From Gemmataceae bacterium (GTDB lineage: Bacteria; Planctomycetota; Planctomycetia; Gemmatales; Gemmataceae), in the NCBI GenBank assembly GCA_022616435.1, contig JAKEET010000011.1, forward strand, positions 27,382 through 91,381: a stretch of DNA of 64,000 bases. Reading direction: 5' to 3'. Shown in pieces: positions 41,901 to 49,118 of this stretch (positions are counted from its first letter, which is position 1; the number at the start of each line of letters is the position of its first letter). Under the pieces are notes generated by a model that saw nothing but the letters and a program-made list of their open reading frames with translations, was not told the DNA's origin and made no database searches. The position numbers were made by a program, and so were the translations under genes.

Positions 41901-42783
41901 TGGCAAGCTCGAAGGCGGCGCCGCCGTTGAAGAACACGTCGCCGACGGCCGCGACCTCCGAGCCGCCGCCGCGCTTGCCGTTCGCGGCGAGCTGGTAACG
42001 AAGGAACTTGCCGGTCCGCCGATCGAAGCAAGCGGGGACCGAGCGGCCGCCCGGAATCAACAGCGTGTCGCCGATCGCCACCAGCGGACCTTGCGGGGCG
42101 ACGCTGGCGAACGAATCGGCATTGTGCGGCTGCTTCATGTACAGCGAGCCGTCGCCGTCGTTGGTCCAGACCGTCCGTCCGGTGCGAGCGTCCACCGCGT
42201 GGATGAAGATGCCCATGAACGGCCAGATGCTGGCGCCGCAGTAGACCGTGCCGTCGACGAGCACCGGCGCGCCGCGGGCCGGCCAGGTCGAAATGAGCCG
42301 CTCATTGCCGAGGATCTTGCGATCGCTGGGCCCGCCGCGGAACTTCCAGCAGGGCTTGCCGTCGGCGGCGGCGACGCAATACAGGCAGCCATCGTCGGAC
42401 GTGAAATAGACGCGATCTTCCCAGACCAGCGGGGCGAAGCGGACCGGACCGCCGGTGAAGAAGCGCCACTTCTCCCGGCCGCTCGCGACATCGAGGGCGC
42501 GGACGCAATCGTGCCGGCTCGAGTTGAAGAACAGCGTCCGGCCCGCGACCACCGGCTCGAAGGCCAGATCGAACTGCATCTTGTCCTGATCGGGCCAGGC
42601 GGGAATCTGCGGCGGGTATTCGCGGACCCATTGCAAGTGAAGCGTATCCGGCAGCTCGTGCGGCGTGGCGGCGCTGCGCTGGGCGTCGTAACGCCCCATC
42701 GGCCAATCGGCGGCCGAGAGCGAAGGGACATCCGCGGCTGCCGCGGCCACGAACAGCAGACTGGCTAGACCGCGGGTCATCAT
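38983..42783 (-). CDS. Exported double PQQ-propeller protein with embedded methyltransferase-like domain
   Basis: 1266 residues with a signal peptide (LASLLFVAAAAADVPSLSA). A first PQQ-like beta-propeller covers about 25-435, with blades such as DVASGREKWRF, DARTGRTVWTN and GRIYCFGAEG. Residues about 460-620 read like a class I methyltransferase Rossmann fold (CVVWGAGDGGLLAELARQ, IIAVEPDARNVQAVRDRL, MVCEDPGS). A second PQQ propeller follows (630-1060; LDIYTGRLLWETKIPG, LNRHTGTLLWSRAAN). The last 190 residues resemble a carbohydrate-binding or malectin-like sandwich (RTFTVRLVFAEPEPIEPGGRVFNVEVQG). Planctomycetes have many PQQ-propeller outer proteins. A periplasmic methyltransferase fold lacking a cytosolic SAM source may be a structural relic. 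Confidence 0.7.
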   Translation of the reverse strand: MMTRGLASLLFVAAAAADVPSLSAADWPMGRYDAQRSAATPHELPDTLHLQWVREYPPQIPAWPDQDKMQFDLAFEPVVAGRTLFFNSSRHDCVRALDVASGREKWRFFTGGPVRFAPLVWEDRVYFTSDDGCLYCVAAADGKPCWKFRGGPSDRKILGNERLISTWPARGAPVLVDGTVYCGASIWPFMGIFIHAVDARTGRTVWTNDGDGSLYMKQPHNADSFASVAPQGPLVAIGDTLLIPGGRSVPACFDRRTGKFLRYQLAANGKRGGGSEVAAVGDVFFNGGAAFELATEKYLGEVGKQVALTPDVVYAYSAGACRAFDLQGAKAHDVESVDKRGKSRTTTRWAMDEIASCKTPVAETLIKAGRRLYLGTTGKVQAIDVDLDEGTMTLGWSADVDGKVLRLVAAADRLFAVTREGRIYCFGAEGRTGRVTEPTSAGGDKRALNGVSARPRSVVERASALLAATNQREGYCVVWGAGDGGLLAELARQSKLHIIAVEPDARNVQAVRDRLTDADLYGTRIAVVHADPASVSLPPYLASLMVCEDPGSLPNDPPFAARLHEALRPYGGVACFLDNDRRDTVVDRLREAKLANATLTARDGFTVLTRAGALPGSANWTHEHADAANTRVSKDQLVKAPLGILWFGGPSHDGILPRHGHGPQPQVIDGRMIIEGVDLIRALDIYTGRLLWETKIPGVGRFFNNLSHQPGANASGSNFVCTSDTIYVVHEKKCLRLDPATGKIIGEFRLPILPGMHETPRWGHVSVAGDYLIGGADPLFDPKALPPPITDPRAGDDKEPGAAPVRSSSLSKVLKLIKGPRDNLSASRHIVVLNRHTGTLLWSRAANYAFRHNAICVGGGRLYVVDRLSGDQLADFKKKDEEPPHPYRLLALDLKTGDGVWKAADEVFGTWLSYSAKHDVVIEAGRVARDTLRDEPRGMRAYRAGDGQVLWYDKAYTGPAMIHGDTILQGQGACDLLTGAVKKRVDPITGELVPWTWTRNYGCNTPAASEHLLTFRSGAAGYFDLCNDGGTGNFGGFRSSCTNNLIVAGGLLTVPEYTRTCTCAYQNQTSVAMVHMPEAEMWTFFGTRDLKGQVRRLGLAFGAPGDRKAGDGTLWLEYPFVGGASPAVRVTTVPEQPELFRRHSSQVSGPWNWVAASGVRGVEEISIQLDKEPGPRTFTVRLVFAEPEPIEPGGRVFNVEVQGREALTNLDIVKEAGGPLRSLVKEVTGVEVEDVLMVRLTPSARATNRTTILCGIEVIAEEQGGR

Positions 42784-42926
42784 GGTGGGAGGGCGGTAAG
42801 GTAGGGTGAATCGGGTGTTTCCCTCACCTTATGCGGTTCGCGCGGCGATTGCAAACAAAACCCGCTATCGTAGACGAATGAGTATTCCTTGCATCGAGGC
42901 GTTGCTCGCCGTATCATGTGGCGTCC

Positions 42927-43622
42927 ATGGACATCGACCTCAACAGCGATTTGGGCGAAGGCTGCGGCCACGACGCGGACATCTTGCCGCTGGTCACGTC
43001 GGCGAACATTTCTTGCGGATTTCATGCCGGCGATGTCCACACCGCTTTGGAAGCCCTCATGGGCGCCGGCCAGCTGGGCGTCCACGTCGGCGCTCATCCC
43101 GGTTATCCCGATCGTGAGCATTTCGGCCGGCGCGAGCTGCCGCTGGCGGAAGACGACGTCTGCCGGCTGTGCGTCCGCCAGATCGGCGTGCTCTTGAACC
43201 TGGCCCGGGTGGCGAAGGTTCCGATTCGCTATCTCAAGCCGCACGGCGCCCTGTACCACCAGGCGTGTCGCGACGACGCCTTTGCCCGACCGGTCATCGT
43301 GGCGGCCCAGATGTTCGGCCTGGCGATCATCGGCCTGCCCAGGTCGCGTTTGGAGGCGCTGAGCCGCGGCCGCGCGCCGTTCTTCGCCGAGGGCTTCGCC
43401 GACCGCCGTTACCGTCCCGACGGCTCGCTCGTGCCGCGCTCCGAGGCCAACGCGCTGATCACCGATCCGGAGGAAGCCGTGCGGCAAGCGGAGACGCTGA
43501 TCCGCGAACGCGAGGTGCGCACCCTGTGCGTCCACGGGGACAACCCGGAGGCGGTGGCGTTCGTGCAGGCCCTGCGTGGAACTCTCCAGCGGCGCGGCTT
43601 CACGCTGAAAGCGTTCACATGA
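42927..43622 (+). CDS. pxpA: 5-oxoprolinase subunit A (LamB/YcsF family)
   Basis: 231 residues beginning MDIDLNSDLGEGCGHD, the LamB/YcsF opening. The other conserved blocks are present: NISCGFHAGD (about 29-38), GAHPGYPDREHFGRRE, RYLKPHGALYHQ, and the late CVHGDNPEAV. PxpA cleaves phosphorylated 5-oxoproline with PxpB and PxpC, recycling the glutamate by-product. An alternative GTG nine bases upstream exists, but the ATG fits the family start. The next gene, pxpC-like, overlaps by ATGA. No pxpB-like gene lies beside them. Confidence 0.88.
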   Translation: MDIDLNSDLGEGCGHDADILPLVTSANISCGFHAGDVHTALEALMGAGQLGVHVGAHPGYPDREHFGRRELPLAEDDVCRLCVRQIGVLLNLARVAKVPIRYLKPHGALYHQACRDDAFARPVIVAAQMFGLAIIGLPRSRLEALSRGRAPFFAEGFADRRYRPDGSLVPRSEANALITDPEEAVRQAETLIREREVRTLCVHGDNPEAVAFVQALRGTLQRRGFTLKAFT

Positions 43623-44617
43623 GCGCCAGCGAATCACCCCCCCTTCATCCCCCCCTTGGCAAGGGGGGGAGCGGTTTCACCGTCGTCGAGCCGGGCTGGG
43701 CCACGCGCCTTGTGGACGGCGGCCGGCCGGCAACGCGCAGCCTCGGCGTCCCCGTCGGCGGCGCCGCCGATCGCGCCTCGTGGATGCTGGGCAACGCCCA
43801 GGTCGGCAATCCGCCCGACGCGCCCGCTCTTGAAATCGCCGTCAAGGGACCGACCCTGCGCGCCGACTGCGAAATCGGCTGCGTGGTGTTCGGGGCGCCG
43901 TTCGTCCTATCGAGCGCTCGCCAGGCTCTTGCTTCCGGACGAACCTTCACGCTGGCGACTGGCGAAGAACTTCACATCGGCGGCGCTCCAGCCGGCCTGC
44001 GGGCATATCTGTGTGTTGCCGGCGGGTTCGACGCTCCCGTCATTCTCGGCAGCCGTTCGGCGTTGGAACCGGTCGCACGCGGCGCCGTGCTGGCCTGTTC
44101 CCCGAGCCGGTTGAAACCGCGCTTCGTCGGGCCGGAACGTCCGCTCCTGAATGCGGCCGGCGTCGGCACGCTGCGCGTCCTTCCCGGCCAGCAAGCCGAC
44201 TGGTTCCAGGCAGCGGAGTTCTACGGCCAGACGTTCACGGTGTCGCCGGCCAGCAATCGCATGGGACTGCGCTTGCAAGGAGCGCCCCTGACGATGCCGA
44301 TTCGCGAGATGGTTTCGGAGCCGGTGTGCCCGGGCAGCGTGCAGGTGACCCGCGACGGCCAGTGCATCATCCTCGGCATCGACGGCCAGACGATCGGCGG
44401 CTACCCGAAGATTGCCCAGGTGATCCGCGCCGATCTGGATGCGCTGGGCCAGTTGCGGCCAGGCGACCCGGTGAGCTTTGTACAAGTCGATCTGCCGACG
44501 GCAGTCGGGCTCGATCGCCAGCGCCGCGAGCTGTTGCACGAATGGATCACGCGACTGCGGGTGTCGTTGCAGGGAACCACGCCGCCGTCTAGCCCCGGTT
44601 CTGCGAACCGGCGCTAA
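43619..44617 (+). CDS. pxpC: Biotin-dependent carboxyltransferase family protein (5-oxoprolinase subunit C/KipA-like)
   Basis: 332 residues. The AHS2 (PF02626) pattern is clear: GFTVVEPGWATRLVDGGR, the characteristic GVPVGGAADRASWMLGNAQVGNP (about residues 40-62), ALEIAVKGPTL, NRMGLRLQGAPL and VTRDGQCIILGIDGQTIGGYPKIAQVI. It works with PxpA (overlapping upstream gene) in oxoproline cleavage; the AHS1 partner PxpB is missing here. Both ends are built from repeats. Residues about 5-17 (ESPPLHPPLGKGG) come from a CCCCCCCTT/AAGGGGGGG palindrome, and the last nine residues plus stop come from an AGCCCCGGTTC-type unit. Confidence 0.85.
   Translation: MSASESPPLHPPLGKGGSGFTVVEPGWATRLVDGGRPATRSLGVPVGGAADRASWMLGNAQVGNPPDAPALEIAVKGPTLRADCEIGCVVFGAPFVLSSARQALASGRTFTLATGEELHIGGAPAGLRAYLCVAGGFDAPVILGSRSALEPVARGAVLACSPSRLKPRFVGPERPLLNAAGVGTLRVLPGQQADWFQAAEFYGQTFTVSPASNRMGLRLQGAPLTMPIREMVSEPVCPGSVQVTRDGQCIILGIDGQTIGGYPKIAQVIRADLDALGQLRPGDPVSFVQVDLPTAVGLDRQRRELLHEWITRLRVSLQGTTPPSSPGSANRR
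43648..43670. repeat. C7TTG/CAAG7 palindrome within the pxpC-like N-terminus
   Basis: Eleven-base arms (43648-43658 and 43660-43670) around a single base. It is translated in frame as PPLGKGG. Confidence 0.75.
44591..44615. repeat. AGCCCCGGTTC palindrome forming the end of the pxpC-like gene
   Basis: Same family as 30552-30663 with one arm change. It codes for the last residues (SPGSANRR) and gives the TAA at 44615-44617. Confidence 0.7.
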
Positions 44618-46308
44618 TAGACGGGGTTCACTTCTTCCTCGACGTGCATCGTCTCGCGAAACTTCGGATCGGCGATGAGCCCGGGGTGCTTGTACTGTTC
44701 CAGTGTACCGCCCGTGCTTGCGAGGCGCTGCCGGTCCCAGACGTGCCAGGCGCCCGTGGGGATGATCTCCAGCCGCAGCGGGCCCAGCCGGCGGCTGTCG
44801 CGCTTGGCGGCGTATTCGATGTTGACCGCGCACAGGCGTTGATCGAGCGCCTGGGCCAGCTGCCGCGATTGTTCGCCGCCGTTCAAATCGCCGCGCTCGA
44901 CGAACAATCCATAGTAAGGCTGCTCGTCGTCCCAGCACGGGGCCAGCGAATACGCGGTGAGATTGAGATCGAGCTCGCGGAGCACGTCGGTCATCGCGCC
45001 GGAGACGTGGTACTCGGAGATCTTCTCGCCGGTCAGGTTCGAGAACAACGCGCCCTTGCTCAGGAATTCGACGAGCGGCGTCTGGTTATGGAAGCCGGTG
45101 CAGCGGACCACGTCGTAGATGTGATAGCGGTACAGCCCAGACGACGTGGTCAAGAGGATGTAGTAGTTCCGGCCTTCCCGCAACTCGTGAGCGCCGAGGA
45201 CTGTCGGCTGCGGGCTCGACACTTCTTCCTCAGGAATGAACTCGTAGTAGTTCGTGGTGATGTCGAGGACGCCGCTCGGCGTGGCGTCGGCCCACGGGAT
45301 CGTCATGCGGCCTTCGGAGGCGATCAGCCCCACGTCGCGCACCGGCGTGTCGCCGTAGTACTTCGGGTAGTGCCGCAGGTAGGCGGCGACGCTGCCGCCG
45401 GTCCAGTTGCCGATCAGGCAATCGGTCGGCCAGTAGTCCTTGGGATACAGCGTGCCGGTGCGGCGGACGATGTCCTCCAGGAACTGAACGCGCTCGGGGC
45501 GTTTCGTGCGGATGCGGCCGGCGACGGCGTCGCGGACCGCGCCGGGGATGTCGAAGCGGTCGGACAGCGTGCCGTCGCGGATATCGCGAAGCAACTCTTC
45601 CTTGTGCTGATCGCCCGCCTTGGCGAGACTGATCAGGGTGCTCGGATTGGCGGCGATGATCAGGCCCACCTTGCGCGGCAACGACAGCCGCAGCGCCAGG
45701 TAGTACTTGGCGGCTGGGTCCTTCACCTTGCCGACGCAGGCCGGCACGCAATAGAGCCAGCGGATGATGCGGAGCTGCATCGTCGCGGTCAGCCCGGTGA
45801 CGGCGCCGCACGGGATGCCGGCCTCGGTGTGGAATTCCTGCCAGTCGCCCGAGAGCTGCACGATCGGCCGGAAACGCACCGGCGCGTGGTCGCGATAGGC
45901 CTTGAGTCCCCAGATGTTCCAGCCGCGCTTGTAATCGGCGAGGTATTGCTGCGTCACCGGGATGAACTTGCGCGTGGCCGTGGTGCCGCTGGTCAGGGCG
46001 AACATGTGGATGCGCGGGTCGGCGAGCAGGGCGCTCGTGTCGCCCTTCATGACGCGCTGGATGTACGGCTCGAAGTATTCGTAGGGCGCGACCGGCAGCT
46101 GGCGGCGGAAATCGGCGACGTTGGCGATCTTCGAGAAATGATGCTCTTTGCCGAAGCCGGTCGCGGCGTGATGGGCGAGGAAACGCCGCAAGAGCGCTTC
46201 CTGGACTTCTTGCGGCCGATGGGTGGCTTCGTCAAACGCGCGCAGGCGGCGTCGAACCGGAATCGCCGCGATCTTGCCCAGCACTTTGCGAATGAACCAG
46301 TGCCACAT
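44614..46308 (-). CDS. GH3-family acyl-adenylating enzyme
   Basis: 564 residues with the GH3 (PF03321) layout: RFLAHHAATGFGKEHHFSKI near the N-terminus, the adenylate motif FALTSGTTATRKFIPVT (about residues 105-121), SVAAYLRHYPKYYGD, ASEGRMTIPW, TNYYEFIPEEE and YILLTTSSGLYRYHIYDVVR. Plant members conjugate acyl acids to amino acids through an acyl-AMP. Bacterial members are little studied and often lie near lipid genes. It is the last gene of the minus-strand acyl-synthesis unit, so it may activate or transfer the acyl product. The gene overlaps the convergent pxpC-like gene by four bases. Confidence 0.85.
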   Translation of the reverse strand: MWHWFIRKVLGKIAAIPVRRRLRAFDEATHRPQEVQEALLRRFLAHHAATGFGKEHHFSKIANVADFRRQLPVAPYEYFEPYIQRVMKGDTSALLADPRIHMFALTSGTTATRKFIPVTQQYLADYKRGWNIWGLKAYRDHAPVRFRPIVQLSGDWQEFHTEAGIPCGAVTGLTATMQLRIIRWLYCVPACVGKVKDPAAKYYLALRLSLPRKVGLIIAANPSTLISLAKAGDQHKEELLRDIRDGTLSDRFDIPGAVRDAVAGRIRTKRPERVQFLEDIVRRTGTLYPKDYWPTDCLIGNWTGGSVAAYLRHYPKYYGDTPVRDVGLIASEGRMTIPWADATPSGVLDITTNYYEFIPEEEVSSPQPTVLGAHELREGRNYYILLTTSSGLYRYHIYDVVRCTGFHNQTPLVEFLSKGALFSNLTGEKISEYHVSGAMTDVLRELDLNLTAYSLAPCWDDEQPYYGLFVERGDLNGGEQSRQLAQALDQRLCAVNIEYAAKRDSRRLGPLRLEIIPTGAWHVWDRQRLASTGGTLEQYKHPGLIADPKFRETMHVEEEVNPVY

Positions 46309-46330
46309 GACGAAATCCGTTCCTCAAGGT

Positions 46331-46352
46331 TCGGGTGCCACATGGCACCCGA
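46331..46352. repeat. TCGGGTGCCA/TGGCACCCGA hairpin
   Basis: Perfect 10-base arms with a two-base loop, in the 47-base gap between the alpha/beta hydrolase and the GH3 gene. It may trim expression of the GH3 gene or be another dispersed repeat; similar GGGTGTCAT/ATGGCACCC text is at 23437-23489. Confidence 0.7.
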
Positions 46353-46355
46353 CCT

Positions 46356-47417
46356 TCACACCTTGACTGCTCGCGGCGACCGCTCCTTGGTCGCGGCGCC
46401 GTTGGGTGAAGCTTGCCCCGCCGGAGCGGCGACACCCTCGCGTCCGGCGGGAGCGGCGTCGGACAAATGCTTGTCGAAGAAATCGCGGACACGCCGCTGG
46501 TAATCGCCGCCGGCGGTTTGGATCGCCTGATTGTGCTTGGCCTTGTCCACGAGCCAGAGTTCCTTGGGCTCCCCGGCGCGGGCGAACAGGTCGCGCGCCG
46601 ACGCGGGCTTGATGTAGTTGTCGGCGCCGCCGTGGATCATCAGCCATGGCCGGGGCGCGATTCTGCGAACCACGTTCTCCAGGACCGGATAGCGGGCGTT
46701 GCGGATCCGCGAAATCCGGCCAATGCCGATGTACGCCGCCCACACATAGTACCAATGCGGGATCAGCTTCACGACCCACGGCGCCCGCGAGTAGATGTAG
46801 ATCCACTGCTTCATGTAGGGGACCATGGTGCTGATGGTGCCGAACGCGCCGTCGGTCACGATGCAGCGAACATACGGATCGTGGGCCGCGATCCACAAGC
46901 CGGCGCTGCCGCCCTTGCTGAGGCCGAACAAGCCGATGCCGCGCGGCTCGGCGTCGGCCCGTCTGCGCAAGTACTCCAGCGCCGTCTGAAAATCCTCGAT
47001 CTCGTATTCGGTCAACCACTGCAACGGCTCGTAACCGGCCTGGGCTTGGCTCTGTCCCTGGCCGCGCATCTCGAACGTGAAGATGTCGTAACCGCTCTGC
47101 CGCAGGAACTCACAGTAGGGGATGCAGCCCCAACGGCTCGCCCCGAATTCCGGACCGAACAGGATGACTCCCTTGCGCGGGCCGGCGTGCTTCAAGTAGC
47201 AACCCTTGAGCGTCAGGCCGTCGGCGGTGATGAGGTCGACTTCCTCGGCGTCATCGCTGGGCGGCGCGAACGGGATGATGAACAGCGGCTTTTCCTGGAA
47301 GACGCGGACCAGGAAGGGCATGTGGTTGCGCAAGATGTGAAGGTGGAAAGCCGTCGCGGCCGTCAGCGCGACTCCCAAGATTCCCAGAGCGATCCAGAGC
47401 CACAGCACAGGTGTCAC
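46356..47417 (-). CDS. Membrane-anchored alpha/beta hydrolase
   Basis: 353 residues from a GTG start with GTGGAGT upstream. One N-terminal membrane span (LWLWIALGILGVALTAATAF) precedes the alpha/beta hydrolase domain. This has a nucleophile elbow GLFGLSKGGSAG (Ser at about residue 173), a likely acid in MIHGGADNYI (about 275) and the His in DKAKHNQAI (about 300). The C-terminus is an Ala/Pro-rich tail. Its place directly after the ketosynthase genes suggests a thioesterase, acyl hydrolase or acyltransferase role for the product of the operon. This is inference; no substrate motif is present. Confidence 0.75.
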   Translation of the reverse strand: MTPVLWLWIALGILGVALTAATAFHLHILRNHMPFLVRVFQEKPLFIIPFAPPSDDAEEVDLITADGLTLKGCYLKHAGPRKGVILFGPEFGASRWGCIPYCEFLRQSGYDIFTFEMRGQGQSQAQAGYEPLQWLTEYEIEDFQTALEYLRRRADAEPRGIGLFGLSKGGSAGLWIAAHDPYVRCIVTDGAFGTISTMVPYMKQWIYIYSRAPWVVKLIPHWYYVWAAYIGIGRISRIRNARYPVLENVVRRIAPRPWLMIHGGADNYIKPASARDLFARAGEPKELWLVDKAKHNQAIQTAGGDYQRRVRDFFDKHLSDAAPAGREGVAAPAGQASPNGAATKERSPRAVKV

Positions 47418-47432
47418 TCCACGAGGTGTTGA

Positions 47433-48725
47433 TCACGCCACGAAGCGGCTCACGATCAACGACACGTTCTGGCCGCCGAAGCCGAAACTGTTGGAGAGGG
47501 CGTGATCGATGCGCTTCTCGCGCGACTGATTCGGAATGTAATCGAGATCGCACTCCGGATCGGGGGTTTCGTAGTTCATGGTCGGCGGCAGCACGCCGTG
47601 ACGGATGGCCATGACGCAGGTGATCAATTCCACCGCGCCGGCGGCGGCGATCAAGTGGCCCAGCATGCTCTTGCTGCTGCTGACCGGCGTCCGGTAGGCC
47701 GCGTCGCCGAACACCTGCTTGATCGCCAGGGTCTCCACCTTGTCGTTGACCTGGGTGCTGGTGCCATGGGCGTTGATGTAGCCGATCTGCTCCGGCCGCA
47801 GTCCCGAGTCTTTCAGGGCGCCTTCGACACAGGCAATCGCGCCGCGCCCCTCCGGGTGGCTGTCGGTCATGCGGAAGGCGTCGGCGGTCGAGCCGTAGCC
47901 GGTGACTTCGCCGTAGATCGTGGCCCCGCGCCGCTTGGCGTGTTCCAGTTCTTCCAGCACAAGCATGCCGGCCCCTTCGCCAAGCACGAAGCCGTCGCGA
48001 TGCAGATCGAACGGCCGCGACGCTCTCGTCGGGTCCTGGTTGTGCGTGGACAGCGCGGTCAACAGGTTGAAGCCGGTGACGCCGAACGGGTGGATCATGC
48101 TGTGGGCGCCGCCGGAGAGGATCAGGTCGGCCTCGTTGCCGCGGATCAGCTCGGTCGCTTCGCCGATGGCCTGGCTGCTGGCGGCGCAGGCGGTCAGGCA
48201 GTTGTAGTTGGGGCCTTCGAGCCCGAAGTAATCGGCGAGGTGGGCCGGCGTCGTGTGCAGCTCTTGCTCGTACTCGTGGCCGGGATGGAAATGTTCCAGG
48301 CCGCCGCGGGCGAAGCCGGCGGTGTCCACTTCGTTCTTGGCAGGATCGTAATTGAGCGCGATCTGCGACACCAGGTTGTGAAAATCCTGGACCCCCTCGC
48401 CGGAGCCCAGGTACACCCCGAAACGCGTGCGGTCGATCGTCGGATGGTCCAGCACGCCGCCGTGTTCGAGCGCCTGCTTCGCGGCCGCCATGGCAAACTT
48501 GGTGTTCAGGCCGGAATAGCGCCACCGCTCCGGCTCCTTGACGTACTGGCCCAGTTCGAAGCCTTTGACTTCCGCGGCGAACGTGGTCGGAAACTTGCGG
48601 GCGTCGAAGTGGGTGATCGGCCCCATGCCGCTCTTGCCTTCGAGCTGGTTGCGGTACAGAGCCTCCACGCTGAGCCCCAGAGGGGTGATCGCGCCCATGC
48701 CGGTGATCACGACGCGTCGTCTCAT
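47433..48725 (-). CDS. Beta-ketoacyl-ACP synthase II-like (active KS)
   Basis: 430 residues from the ATG at 48725 (MRRRVVITGMGAITPLG). The full Cys-His-His triad is present: the nucleophile Cys in CLTACAASSQAIGEAT (about residue 180), His in INAHGTSTQVND (about 320) and His in KSMLGHLIAAAGAVE (about 360), and the C-terminal NSFGFGGQNVSL loop of KAS enzymes. It condenses malonyl-ACP with a growing acyl chain. A second KS-like gene upstream has lost these residues, so the pair resembles ketosynthase plus chain-length factor. I leave the symbol empty because this is probably not the housekeeping FabF. Confidence 0.85.
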   Translation of the reverse strand: MRRRVVITGMGAITPLGLSVEALYRNQLEGKSGMGPITHFDARKFPTTFAAEVKGFELGQYVKEPERWRYSGLNTKFAMAAAKQALEHGGVLDHPTIDRTRFGVYLGSGEGVQDFHNLVSQIALNYDPAKNEVDTAGFARGGLEHFHPGHEYEQELHTTPAHLADYFGLEGPNYNCLTACAASSQAIGEATELIRGNEADLILSGGAHSMIHPFGVTGFNLLTALSTHNQDPTRASRPFDLHRDGFVLGEGAGMLVLEELEHAKRRGATIYGEVTGYGSTADAFRMTDSHPEGRGAIACVEGALKDSGLRPEQIGYINAHGTSTQVNDKVETLAIKQVFGDAAYRTPVSSSKSMLGHLIAAAGAVELITCVMAIRHGVLPPTMNYETPDPECDLDYIPNQSREKRIDHALSNSFGFGGQNVSLIVSRFVA

Positions 48726-48749
48726 GTTCACGTTTCGTTGCTCGACAGT

Positions 48750-49049
48750 TCAGGATATTGTCCGCCACGCCTGGCTGCGATGCCAGTTCCAGTTTCCTTG
48801 GAAATAGTCGAAAAACGCGTCCCGGAGCTGCTCGGCGTCGAGCAGCGCTTCGGCTTCATGACGCCGGCCGCTAACGGCGTCGTAATACGCCAGCCGATAC
48901 CGATCGCTATCCGCGGCGACCGCCTCCAGGCGATCTCCGTAGTTTCGCACCAGGGTGAGCGCGGCGCCGAAATCCGCGGCGAACACATCGTGCAAGTCCT
49001 GTTCGCTTGCCTGGAGGACCGGCGGCAGCTTGGCGCATTCGATGTCCAT
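48750..49049 (-). CDS. Small hypothetical protein between the two KS genes
   Basis: A 99-residue frame, MDIECAKLPPVLQASEQDLHDVFAADFGAALTLVRNYGDRLEAV, with an aromatic C-terminus (DAFFDYFQGNWNWHRSQAW). I do not recognise it. It is helical and acidic, lies in the operon with a 24-base gap to the active KS gene, and its codons look like its neighbours'. It could be a small partner of the KS pair. The ribosome site is weak, so there is a real chance that it is not translated. Confidence 0.45.
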   Translation of the reverse strand: MDIECAKLPPVLQASEQDLHDVFAADFGAALTLVRNYGDRLEAVAADSDRYRLAYYDAVSGRRHEAEALLDAEQLRDAFFDYFQGNWNWHRSQAWRTIS

Positions 49050-49064
49050 GATTGCTTCTGCGGG

Positions 49065-49112
49065 GTGGCTTGCAGCTTACCGCGTTCGCCAGCGCCAAGC
49101 CGCAAGCGGCCG
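49065..49112. repeat. CCGCTTGCGGCTTGGCGC-type repeat, copy 1
   Basis: Short repeat (ggcttgcagcttaccgcgtt...ccaagccgcaagcgg) in the gap after the inactive KS gene. A related unit lies at 51488-51540 between fabG and the ACP gene. Confidence 0.45.
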
Positions 49113-49118
49113 AGGTCC

